This document shows positions 35,973-43,689 of a DNA stretch of 64,000 nt, piece by piece. The position numbers and the translations under genes are program-made. The notes under the pieces were generated by a model that saw only the letters and a list, made by a program, of their open reading frames with translations, ran no database searches and was not told the DNA's origin. Every line of letters begins with the position of its first letter. Position 1 is the stretch's first letter. The stretch lies in the NCBI GenBank assembly GCA_036273715.1, contig DASUHB010000011.1, positions 154,473 through 218,472 on the forward strand. The letters run 5' to 3'. The stretch comes from Gemmatimonadaceae bacterium. Lineage in GTDB: Bacteria; Gemmatimonadota; Gemmatimonadetes; Gemmatimonadales; Gemmatimonadaceae.

Positions 35973-38626
35973 CCGCCGCGGAGGGCGTCGAGCGGGTCGA
36001 GCCGGGTGGCGCGGTGCGCGGGCACGAGGCTGGCCAGGGCGGCAACCAGGAGCAGCACCGCGGCCACGCCGAGGAACGTGGCCGGGTCGTGCGTGCTCAC
36101 GCCGTAGATCATGCCGGCGAGCGCGTGCGTGGCGGCGACCGATGCCACGAGGCCGATGGCGACCCCGGCTGCTGCCAGCGCCACGCCCTGGCGGAGGACC
36201 ATGAGCGACACCCCGCGCCGCGTCGCGCCCAACGCCATGCGGACGCCGATCTCGTGCGCCCGCTGGCTCACGAAGTACGCGATGACGCCGTAGATGCCCA
36301 CGGCCGCCAACACCAACCCAGTTAGGCCGAGCAGGCCGAGCAGCATGGTCGTGAATCGGGATGTGGCCATCGAACGCGCGATGATCTCCTCCATCGTCGA
36401 GACGCCCGACACGGCGAGCTCCGGGTCGACGCCGGCCACCGCGCTGCGCACGGCCGGCGCCAGCGACGCCGGCGGCACCGCGGCACGAATCACCAGGCTC
36501 ATCGCCGACAGCCGCATCTGGGTGGTCGGGTAATACACTTCGTTGGGCGGAGCTTCCGCGAGTCCGCTCGCGCGCATGTCGGCCACGACGCCGACGATCT
36601 CGCGCCATTTCGGGTTGCCGCCCGAGCAGTGCGCGAGGCGTCGGCCAACCGGATCGGCGCTTCCGTAGAGCCAATGCGCCAACGTTTCATTGATCACGAC
36701 GACGGGAGCCGATCCCGCCAGATCGGAGGCGTCGAACGTGCGTCCGCGAAGCAGCGGCGTGCGCATCGTCGAGAAATAATTCCCGGTCGCGCTGCGGCCG
36801 TTCGCGTCGACTCCGCTTTCGATGTTCGTGTTGCTGCCCTCGCGCCAGACGGGGCAATCCATGCCAAGCCCGACAATCGGAATTCGCGACACGAGCGCGA
36901 CCGACGACGCGCCGGGAATCGCCTGCACCGCCTCTCGGATCCGCTCGAAGGCTTCCATCGTCGAGCTGTCCGTCGGATAGCGCGCTGCCGGCAGCGCGAC
37001 CTGGGCCGTGAGCAGTCCCCGCGGATCGAATCCCGGCGCGACGTGCTGCAGCGCGAACGCGCTGCGCACCAGCAGTCCCGCGCCCACGAGCAGCACGAGC
37101 GACAGCGCGACTTCGGCGATGACGAGCACGGTGCGCATCGATCCGCGCACGGCCGACGTCGAGTCGCGCGATCCCTCGCGGAGCGCTTGCTGGAGGTCGA
37201 GGCGCGTCGCGCGGAGCGCGGGCCAAACGCCGAAGACGATGCCGCAGAGCAGCGCGACGAGCGCGGCGAAGACAAGCACTGGAGCGTTGAGCGTCGCCTC
37301 GAACAACCTCGGGATGCCTTGCGGGCTCGCGCGCAGGAGCGCGTGCAAGCCGAGCGCCGCGACGGCGATGCCCACGACTCCGCCTAACCCGGCGAGCAGC
37401 ACGCTTTCGGTGAGCAGCTGCATCATGAGGCGCCTGCGCGCCGCGCCGAGCGCGCTCCGGATGGCCACTTCCTTCCGGCGGACGGCCGCCCGCGCCAGCA
37501 GCAGATTCATCACGTTGCCGCAGGCGATGAGGAGCACCAGGCCGACGGCGCCGAACAGCACGAGCATCAAGGGCCGCACGGCGCCGACGACGCTGTCGCG
37601 GAGCGGGGTCGCGACGATGCTGCCATCGATGCCGCCGCGCGGATACTCGTGCGCGAGCTCGTGCTGCACTGCCGTCAGATCGCGCACGGCATCCGAGACC
37701 GGGACCCCGTCGCGTACGAGGCCGACGACGGTCAGCTCGTGATCCGCATGCTCATCGCGCTGCGCCGGCGTCAGCGCGAGCGGCACCCAGATCTCGGGGG
37801 CCGTCGTGCGCAATGCGTACGCCGCCGGCGCCACGCCGACCACGGTGTAGGGGTCGCCGTTGAGCGTGATCATCCGCCCAACGATGTGCGGATCCGAGGC
37901 GAAGGTGGTGGTCCACAGCGCGTGCGACAGGACGACGACGTGCGGCGCGCCCGGTAGGTCCGCGGCCGGACCGAAGTAGCGGCCGAGGGCCGGGGGAATG
38001 TAGAGCGCCCGCCAGTAGTCCGCCGACGCCTCGAGGCCAAAGAGCCGCTGCGGCGCCCCGATCCCGGTGAGCGTGTACGCTCCGTACCAGTACGCGCCTA
38101 ACGCCGCGAACCGCGGCGCGCGCTGCCGCCACACCTCGTAATTCCCGGCGGTGACGTTCATCGAGCCGCCGCCCTGCGCGCCTTCGCGGAGCTCGACGAG
38201 CCGGCCAGCGTGCGCGTACGGCAGCGGCCGCAGCAGCACGCTGTAGACGGCGCTGAAAATCGCCGTATTGGCGCCGATGCCTAACGCCAGCGTGAGCACC
38301 GCGACGGCGGTGAACGCCGGGTTGCGCGCCATCTGCCGGACGGCGTAGCGGAGATCCTGGCCGATCACCTGCCCCCAGGCCAGACGCCGCTCGACCGTTT
38401 CACGCTCGCGCGTGAGCGACGCCAACGAGCGTTCGACCGCGTGGACGTCGCCAAACCGCTCCGCCGCCGCGCGGCGGGCCTCATCCGCCGACATGCCCGC
38501 CGCCAGATTCTCGGCGACGCGCGACTCAAGGTGGAATCGCAGCTCGTCGTCGACGTCGGCAGCCGGGTCCGACCGCCAGAACCGCAGATAGCGCCGCCAC
38601 CGCGGCTCGTCGTTGGGCATGGACAT
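35969..38626 (-). CDS. ADOP-family permease with N-terminal prefix domain
   Basis: Permease of 885 residues. The first about 85 residues are the soluble prefix (DDELRFHLESRVAENLAAGMSADEARRAAAERFGD) seen in PadR-linked ADOPs. Then come two FtsX/MacB units (DLRYAVRQMARNPAFTAVAVLTLALGIGANTAIF; NLLLARAAVRRKEVAIRSALGAARR; QRAHEIGVRMALGATRRGVSLMVLRQG; PAHRATRLDPLDALRGG). ATG 38626 or 38620. A padR gene lies 7 bp upstream on the same strand, forming the standard regulator-permease pair. Confidence 0.9.
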   Translation of the reverse strand: MSMPNDEPRWRRYLRFWRSDPAADVDDELRFHLESRVAENLAAGMSADEARRAAAERFGDVHAVERSLASLTRERETVERRLAWGQVIGQDLRYAVRQMARNPAFTAVAVLTLALGIGANTAIFSAVYSVLLRPLPYAHAGRLVELREGAQGGGSMNVTAGNYEVWRQRAPRFAALGAYWYGAYTLTGIGAPQRLFGLEASADYWRALYIPPALGRYFGPAADLPGAPHVVVLSHALWTTTFASDPHIVGRMITLNGDPYTVVGVAPAAYALRTTAPEIWVPLALTPAQRDEHADHELTVVGLVRDGVPVSDAVRDLTAVQHELAHEYPRGGIDGSIVATPLRDSVVGAVRPLMLVLFGAVGLVLLIACGNVMNLLLARAAVRRKEVAIRSALGAARRRLMMQLLTESVLLAGLGGVVGIAVAALGLHALLRASPQGIPRLFEATLNAPVLVFAALVALLCGIVFGVWPALRATRLDLQQALREGSRDSTSAVRGSMRTVLVIAEVALSLVLLVGAGLLVRSAFALQHVAPGFDPRGLLTAQVALPAARYPTDSSTMEAFERIREAVQAIPGASSVALVSRIPIVGLGMDCPVWREGSNTNIESGVDANGRSATGNYFSTMRTPLLRGRTFDASDLAGSAPVVVINETLAHWLYGSADPVGRRLAHCSGGNPKWREIVGVVADMRASGLAEAPPNEVYYPTTQMRLSAMSLVIRAAVPPASLAPAVRSAVAGVDPELAVSGVSTMEEIIARSMATSRFTTMLLGLLGLTGLVLAAVGIYGVIAYFVSQRAHEIGVRMALGATRRGVSLMVLRQGVALAAAGVAIGLVASVAATHALAGMIYGVSTHDPATFLGVAAVLLLVAALASLVPAHRATRLDPLDALRGG

Positions 38627-38633
38627 CGAAGCG

Positions 38634-38978
38634 TTAGGCGGGTTGGCTCGTGGCGTCCATGATGCGTCCCATGGCCGCGGAGAAGGCCGACCAGCTGCTG
38701 CGCTGCGCCTCGAGCTGGCGCCGTCCAGCCGGGGTCAGGCTATAGTACTTGGCGCGGCGCTTGTTGTCGGTGATGCGCCACTGCGACCGCACCCAGCCCC
38801 GGTTCTCCATGCGGTAGAGGGCCGGATACAACGAGCCCTCTTCCACCCGCAGCGCATCATCGGTCGTCTGCTGGATCCATCGCGCGATGCCGAAGCCGTG
38901 CATCGGCCCCCAGCTCAGCGTCTTGAGCACGATCACGTCGAGGGTGCCCTGCAACAGCGCGACGGAAGCAGCGGCCAT
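38634..38978 (-). CDS. PadR-family transcription regulator
   Basis: PadR regulator of 114 residues starting MAAASVALLQGTLDVIVLKTL. The winged helix has GFGIARWIQQTTDDALRVEEGSLYPALYRMENRGWV and the wing NKRRAKYYSLTPAGRRQL. ATG 38978 has GGAG eight bases upstream; ATG 38993 is also in frame. It probably represses itself and the ADOP permease downstream. A promoter-like TTGACG-17-CATACT and an arm pair TAGA/TCTA lie just upstream on the minus strand. Confidence 0.88.
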   Translation of the reverse strand: MAAASVALLQGTLDVIVLKTLSWGPMHGFGIARWIQQTTDDALRVEEGSLYPALYRMENRGWVRSQWRITDNKRRAKYYSLTPAGRRQLEAQRSSWSAFSAAMGRIMDATSQPA

Positions 38979-38993
38979 GTCGGCCATCTCCAT

Positions 38994-39043
38994 TAGAGCG
39001 TCTAGGTGACGGTCGAGTATGTGATCGCTTGCCCAGAACGTCA
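38994..39043 (-). promoter_or_regulatory. Promoter and possible operator of padR-ADOP
   Basis: On the minus strand TTGACG is followed 17 bases later by CATACT, a good sigma-70-type pair. Just downstream the inverted arms TAGA-CGC-TCTA flank the region before the start codon, which could bind the dimeric PadR product. Confidence 0.5.
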
Positions 39044-39153
39044 AGGGGAGGCCGCCGACGCGAGTGGCCGCGTCCGCCGGCGACGGGCCTGTCCCGTGAA
39101 CCCGGGACCGCCGCGCGTGTATCTTGGAGGTGCTCAGACCACGGACCCCGGAC

Positions 39154-39657
39154 ATGCGCCTTCGATTCGCCATCGCACCTGTCGCGCTGTGCCTCGCCGC
39201 CACAGCGGCCACCGCTCGTTGGGCGGTTCGCCCGGCTGCGCTGCCGACCGGCGCCTACGTTCTCTCGCGCGCTGCGTCGGCTCGGCCGCCCATCCCATTT
39301 CAATTCCTGCTCGCCGGTTCCGTCGTCGCCGGGAGCGTCGACAGCGCGCGCATCATGCTCGCCGCGGACAGCTCGTACACCGACAAGGTGACGGTGCGGT
39401 GGACGAAAGCGCCGTCCCTTCCCTTTCCGATCCCCGGCCTTTCGCCGGGACCCGACCCGCACGTGATCACCGGGTCCGGTCGGTACACGGTGCAAGGGGG
39501 ACAGATTGCGCTCGAGCCCGACGACTTCGTGACGCGCGCGTTCGTGCAGTCGGTGCAGGCGCGCGCCGATTCGTCGGGATTGACGTTGACCGGAATGTCG
39601 GGCGGCTTTGCCGGCGCGCACGTGCCGCTCAACGCGGTGTTCACCCGGGTTCGTTAG
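39154..39657 (+). CDS. Secreted protein, unknown
   Basis: Protein of 167 residues beginning MRLRFAIAPVALCLAATAATA, a signal peptide. The rest is beta-rich (FLLAGSVVAGSVDSARIMLAADSSY, GSGRYTVQGGQIALEPDDF). No recognisable domain. ATG 39154 lacks a strong ribosome-binding site; a GGAGG sits near 39126, about 25 bases upstream. Divergent from padR. It ends at CGT TAG GCG, again the heptamer. Confidence 0.55.
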   Translation: MRLRFAIAPVALCLAATAATARWAVRPAALPTGAYVLSRAASARPPIPFQFLLAGSVVAGSVDSARIMLAADSSYTDKVTVRWTKAPSLPFPIPGLSPGPDPHVITGSGRYTVQGGQIALEPDDFVTRAFVQSVQARADSSGLTLTGMSGGFAGAHVPLNAVFTRVR

Positions 39658-40024
39658 GCGGGCGTCCCGGCCGGCCCGGGTCCAGGCCGAGCATGCCGCT
39701 GGCCGCGGTGAAGCCGCCTTCGGACCGTGAGCCTGGGGGAAGGCGGCGGTCGCCGACGTCGGGTTCCGACGCGGCCGCGGAACCCATCGCCGTCACCGCG
39801 GATAGTGGAAACCATTGAGCGTACCAGGCGGGGGTTCGCTGCGCGGGTCGCGTCTGGAGGCACGAGGACCATCCCGGCCGCAGTTCGCGATGTGACGTCG
39901 GGACCTGGTGCGGGGGTAGTACATCCGCGCGGGTGCGCGAGCGGCCCGGAGGCGTCGCGTGCTTGCCCGTAGCGTTCGTCGGCGCCATGCTTGCTCCAGC
40001 TCGGCGCGAACCGGAGGAGTCGCC
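39658..40024. other. Intergenic region, 367 bp
   Basis: GC-rich stretch between two rightward genes. I see no convincing gene on either strand; leftward frames here lack start signals. The only clear element is the GGAGGAG ribosome-binding site of the next gene. Confidence 0.5.
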
Positions 40025-41143
40025 ATGCCGCAGGTGCTCTCGCACGCCATGCCCGTGGTCGCCGCCGTCTGTCTCTTGGGTGCTGTGTCCGCGGCGCCGC
40101 CCGTCGCCGGGCAGTACGCCGCCGGAGCCAACATCGGAGTGTCGGTGGTGCCGATCACCACCGGGGCCGTCCAACTGAGCGCAGCCGGCGGCGTGGGGCG
40201 CAACATGTCGTGGGCGGCGCCGCGCACGCTCCTGTCGTTAGGCATGACGGCGTCGGCCGGCACGTCCGCGGGCGGCGCGTCGCTCGGCCTCTCCACCCAG
40301 CGCACGGTGGAGGCCGACTCGTTGTCGCCGGTGTTCGCGCTGCAGGCCGCGGCGTGGCATTCGATCGGTCCGGTCACCTTGAAGCTCGGACTCGCCGAGC
40401 ACGCGCTGCGGTTCACGGGACAGCCGGGCAGCCTCGAGATTTCGGTCGACACCGAGTTCGTCACCGACAGCGGCCTAGTCCCGTATCCGGGCAACACGTC
40501 TCCCGGCAGCTCGGTCCCGGGGGGCAGCGCGTTCCGGGTGGACACAGTTAGGCATCGATCCACGCCGTCGAGCGTGCAGATCTGGTCGGAGCTCGAAGCG
40601 AGCGCGGAGTGGGCGGTTGGCCGGATGCGCCTCAGCGCGCTCGTCGGCGCCCGGCCGCCGGTGCAATCGTTCCCTGCCGCGACGTGGGCGCAGGCGGGCG
40701 GCAGCATCGATCTGCCCCACGGCTTCAGTCTCGACGTTGCCGCCGGCACGTCGCCGGCACGCATCGGGCTCGGTATCCCCGGCTCGCGGTTCGTGAGCGT
40801 CGGTGTGCGAGTGCAGCCCGTGCGCGGCGCGCCGACCGAGCGCATCGCGCCGCCAACGCCGGCGTCAGTACTCAGCGTGCAGCCGGCGGGCGATCACCGC
40901 TTCACGTTCACGTACGGCGCCGCGCAGGCGTCGAGTGTCCAGATCGCCGGCGACTTCAATGCGTGGACGCCCGTGGACCTCGAAGAGGATGGCCACGGCC
41001 GCTGGCACGCGACGATGGCGCTCGAGCCGGGCGTGCACCACGTCAGCCTGCGCGTGAACGGCGGTGCGTGGTTTGCGCCGCCCGGCATCCCCGCCGTGCC
41101 GGACGACTTCGGCGGCACGACCGGCATCATCGACGTCCGCTGA
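40025..41143 (+). CDS. Secreted protein with C-terminal CBM48/AMPK-beta-like glycogen-binding domain
   Basis: Protein of 372 residues with GGAGGAG before ATG 40025 and a signal peptide ending near AAPPVAGQ. Residues about 25-280 alternate like a beta-barrel or beta-sandwich (SIGPVTLKLGLAEHALRF, EASAEWAVGRMRLSALVGA). The C-terminal about 80 residues form an isoamylase-N/CBM48-like domain: RFTFTYGAAQASSVQIAGDFNAW, then EDGHGRWHATMALEPGVHHVSLRVNG. It precedes an ECF sigma factor and a second protein with the same domain. Confidence 0.7.
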   Translation: MPQVLSHAMPVVAAVCLLGAVSAAPPVAGQYAAGANIGVSVVPITTGAVQLSAAGGVGRNMSWAAPRTLLSLGMTASAGTSAGGASLGLSTQRTVEADSLSPVFALQAAAWHSIGPVTLKLGLAEHALRFTGQPGSLEISVDTEFVTDSGLVPYPGNTSPGSSVPGGSAFRVDTVRHRSTPSSVQIWSELEASAEWAVGRMRLSALVGARPPVQSFPAATWAQAGGSIDLPHGFSLDVAAGTSPARIGLGIPGSRFVSVGVRVQPVRGAPTERIAPPTPASVLSVQPAGDHRFTFTYGAAQASSVQIAGDFNAWTPVDLEEDGHGRWHATMALEPGVHHVSLRVNGGAWFAPPGIPAVPDDFGGTTGIIDVR

Positions 41144-41187
41144 TCGGTGACGCGTGACCGCCGCCCGGGTGCGAAGGTAGTAACCCG

Positions 41188-41727
41188 GTGGAGATGACGG
41201 ATGCGATGCTCGTTCGCGCGGTCCTCGCAGGCGACCCCGCGGCGTTCGGGATGCTGGTGGACCGTCATGCACCGGCGTGTCTCCGCTTTGCGAGTCGTAT
41301 GTTAGGCAGTCGCGAGGACGCGGAAGACGTGACGCAGGAAGCGTTCGTGCGCGCGCATCGTGCGCTGGCGCGCTACGACGAGCAGATGCGTTTTCGCACC
41401 TGGGTCATGAGCATCCTCGCGAACCGGTGTCGGACCGCGCTGTTGCATCGCCATCGGCGGACGTCGCGTGTGGTCATCGACGGCGCCGCCGTGGAGCGGG
41501 CCGTTGGGCGAGACGAGGGCGACGCCGAGCTGCGCGACACGATCGAGCGCGCGCTGGCCCAGCTCGATCCGGCGCAGCGGGAAGCGTTCGTGCTGAAGCA
41601 CGTCGAGATGTTGAGTTACGACGAGATGGCGGCGATCACCGGCGCCGGCGTGTCGGCGCTCAAGATGCGGGTCCGGCGCGCATGCGATCGATTGCAAGTG
41701 CTGCTTCGAGAGGATGGCTATGAGTGA
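41188..41727 (+). CDS. ECF-type RNA polymerase sigma factor
   Basis: Sigma factor of 179 residues with region 2 (DRHAPACLRFASRMLGSREDAEDVTQEAFVRAHRAL, RFRTWVMSILANRCRT) and region 4 (LAQLDPAQREAFVLKHVEMLSYDEMAAITG, VSALKMRVRRACDRL). GTG 41188 is chosen; ATG 41194 is in frame. It overlaps the next gene, a membrane protein likely to be its anti-sigma partner, by 8 bp. It probably directs this cluster, inferred from position. Confidence 0.9.
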   Translation: MEMTDAMLVRAVLAGDPAAFGMLVDRHAPACLRFASRMLGSREDAEDVTQEAFVRAHRALARYDEQMRFRTWVMSILANRCRTALLHRHRRTSRVVIDGAAVERAVGRDEGDAELRDTIERALAQLDPAQREAFVLKHVEMLSYDEMAAITGAGVSALKMRVRRACDRLQVLLREDGYE

Positions 41728-42268
41728 GCAACGCGACGACGATGAGCTGACGGGGGCGTTGGAGCGCGCGACGCGGCTCCTGCGGGACGAACCGGTCCCG
41801 CGTGAGGCGTGGCGTGACGCGGTGGTGCGGGCGGCGGAAGCCGGCCCCTCCCGCGGGTGGACCGTGCGCCCGTGGGTTGCGGTGGCGGCGTGCGCGGCGT
41901 GCATGATCGCCGGCGCGGCGATCGCGTCCCTATCGTTAGGCATCCGGCCGGACCGCGCCGGCGACATCGTCGCGGCGGAAAACGGTATCGTCCGACCGTC
42001 GACGCTGCCGGTGCGCTTCTCGGTAGAGGCGCCGGGCGCGGTGCACGTGTCCATCGTCGGCGACTTCAACGGCTGGAACCCCTCGGGGTTGCCGCTGCAC
42101 CGGATGCCGGATGGCCGCACGTGGGAAGTGGACGTGGGTCTCACGCCGGGCCGGTATGCGTACGCGTTCGTCGTCGACGGGCGCCTGGCGCGCGACTCGT
42201 CGGCGGCCGAATCCGGCGCCGACGATTTCGGCGTGCCGAACTCCGTCGTGCTGGTAGGTGGGTCGTGA
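41720..42268 (+). CDS. Membrane protein with CBM48-like domain, probable anti-sigma partner
   Basis: Protein of 182 residues. A charged cytoplasmic N-terminus (EQRDDDELTGALERATRLLRDEPVP) leads to one helix (PWVAVAACAACMIAGAAIASL), then an exported glycogen-binding-like domain (VRFSVEAPGAVHVSIVGDFNGWNPSGLPLHRMPDGRTWEVDVGL in the middle, then YAYAFVVDG). GAGGA precedes ATG 41720. It overlaps the sigma gene and so has anti-sigma topology with a carbohydrate-type sensor outside. It lacks a recognisable zinc HxxxCxxC motif. The next gene overlaps by GTGA. Confidence 0.75.
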   Translation: MSEQRDDDELTGALERATRLLRDEPVPREAWRDAVVRAAEAGPSRGWTVRPWVAVAACAACMIAGAAIASLSLGIRPDRAGDIVAAENGIVRPSTLPVRFSVEAPGAVHVSIVGDFNGWNPSGLPLHRMPDGRTWEVDVGLTPGRYAYAFVVDGRLARDSSAAESGADDFGVPNSVVLVGGS

Positions 42269-42954
42269 CCGGCATACTCATCCGACGGGCGCGCCAAGTC
42301 GCTCTCGCGTTAGGCATCGCGGGTTGCGCTGCGGGCGGCCTGCCGGCACAGACGGCGGAGCCGGCCCTCCCCGCTCGCCTCGGCGCCGCCGCCCGAGCGC
42401 AGATCACGGCACTGATGGACTCGGCGCGCGCCGCCGGCCTGCCCACGGCGCCGCTCGCGGCCAAGGCGGCCGAGGGCGTGCTCAAAGGCGCGGACGACGC
42501 GCGCATCGTGGACGCCGTGCGCTCGCTGTCCGGTGCGTTAGGACAGGCGCGCGCCGCGCTGGGGCCCGTCGCCGATGCGTCGCTGCTCGACGCGGGCGCC
42601 AGCGCGCTGCGCGCCGGTGTCACGCCCGCCGCGCTCCATTCGTTAGGCGAAGCCGGCGCTGCGCCCGCGGGCGCGCCCGCCCTGGCTACCGCGCTGGTCA
42701 CGCTCGTCGACTTCGTCGCCAAAGGCGTCCCGCCCGCCCTTGCGTCGCAATCCATCGAACAGCTCCTGCGGCTCGGCGCGCCCGAGTCGCGGTTCGTGAC
42801 GCTGCGCAGCGAAGTCGAAGCGGACATCCGCGACGGCCAAACACCCGAAGCAGCCGTCACGACTCGCGTGCGCACCAACGTGCAGCAGCTCGGCGCGCCC
42901 GGCGCGCCACATCCTCCCTCGCCGCCTCCCGACGCGCAGCCATCGGGCGCGTGA
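42265..42954 (+). CDS. Exported Ala-rich helical protein, unknown
   Basis: Protein of 229 residues starting at GTG 42265, overlapping the upstream stop. A signal peptide (RRARQVALALGIAGCAAGGLPAQ) is followed by amphipathic alanine-rich helices (LDSARAAGLPTAPLAAKAAEGVLKG-type repeats) and a proline-rich tail (PHPPSPPPDAQP). No family recognised. Third member of the sigma-factor operon, so it likely belongs to the same response. Confidence 0.7.
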   Translation: MTGILIRRARQVALALGIAGCAAGGLPAQTAEPALPARLGAAARAQITALMDSARAAGLPTAPLAAKAAEGVLKGADDARIVDAVRSLSGALGQARAALGPVADASLLDAGASALRAGVTPAALHSLGEAGAAPAGAPALATALVTLVDFVAKGVPPALASQSIEQLLRLGAPESRFVTLRSEVEADIRDGQTPEAAVTTRVRTNVQQLGAPGAPHPPSPPPDAQPSGA

Positions 42955-43024
42955 CGTCAGTGCAGGACCGGAGGTATCACCGGCCGGAGACGTCATTCCA
43001 ACACAGTGCTCAGGAGGCCGAGCG

Positions 43025-43633
43025 ATGCATCGAATGGTCTGGGTAGGAACGTTCGCCGCCGCCGTCGCCGTCGTGGCGGCCGTGGCCTGCGGCAGCGACT
43101 CCGTTGCGTCGCCGACAAAAGCGGTGTCGACCAGCGGCGGGACCGACGGCAACGATTCGTCCGGCACGACGACCGGCGACACCAGCTCGCACGGGAGCAC
43201 CGGGCACGTTCGGTGGCTCACCATCACGCCACAGGCGGCGTCGCTGCAACTGCACAACTATCTCGCGTTTCACGCAACCCTTTACGATACGAACGGCACA
43301 CCGATGGCGGTCAAGATCACGTGGCGCTCATCGGATGATCACATCGCGACCGTCAGCGACACTGGCCTTGTGCACGGTGTTGGACTTGGCGTGGTCGCGA
43401 TTTTCGCCAGCGCAGATGGCGTGAACGACTCCGCCGAGGTTGCGATCGTGGACACGGCGGTGAATCAGCCGGCGCAGCCGCCCGATACCGGCACCGTGCC
43501 GGACAGCACGCATCGGCCGCCACCGCCCGACAGTGGCACGGCGCCCGACAGCTCGTACCAGCCGCCGCCGCCACCGCCACCCGATACCGCGGTGCCGGGG
43601 GACACCAACAGCGCCGCGCCGCGAGGCGCCTAA
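43025..43633 (+). CDS. Lipoprotein with bacterial Ig-like (BIG2) domain
   Basis: Protein of 202 residues with AGGAGG before ATG 43025. Lipobox VAAVAC; then a Ser/Thr/Gly linker, a BIG2-type domain (LTITPQAASLQLHNYLAFHATLYDTNGTPM, WRSSDDHIATVSDTGLVHGVG) and a C-terminal proline-rich repeat (PPDTGTVPDS, PPPPDSGTAPDS, PPPPPPPDTAVPGD). Likely a surface-exposed lipoprotein; the Pro-rich tail could span peptidoglycan. The stop is GCC TAA CGC. Confidence 0.8.
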   Translation: MHRMVWVGTFAAAVAVVAAVACGSDSVASPTKAVSTSGGTDGNDSSGTTTGDTSSHGSTGHVRWLTITPQAASLQLHNYLAFHATLYDTNGTPMAVKITWRSSDDHIATVSDTGLVHGVGLGVVAIFASADGVNDSAEVAIVDTAVNQPAQPPDTGTVPDSTHRPPPPDSGTAPDSSYQPPPPPPPDTAVPGDTNSAAPRGA

Positions 43634-43638
43634 CGCAA

Positions 43639-43665
43639 ACGGCCGGGGCATGTCGCCCCGGCCGT
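43639..43665. terminator. Hairpin between convergent genes
   Basis: Perfect 11-bp stem ACGGCCGGGGC/GCCCCGGCCGT with a 5-base loop, after the BIG2 lipoprotein gene and before the end of the leftward coiled-coil gene. No T-run, so it may act as a general transcript end in either direction. Confidence 0.6.
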
Positions 43666-43689
43666 CGTGCATCGAGCCCCTGTGCGCCG

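Noticed and set aside
39641..40174. Leftward open frame in the 39.66-40.02 kb gap
   Set aside because: No ribosome-binding site, overlap with the next gene's signal peptide, and Gly/Arg/Pro-rich shadow composition.
43025..43633. Proline-rich tail of the lipoprotein as a DNA tandem repeat or CRISPR-like array
   Set aside because: The repeats are short, irregular coding repeats within one open frame with no spacers.
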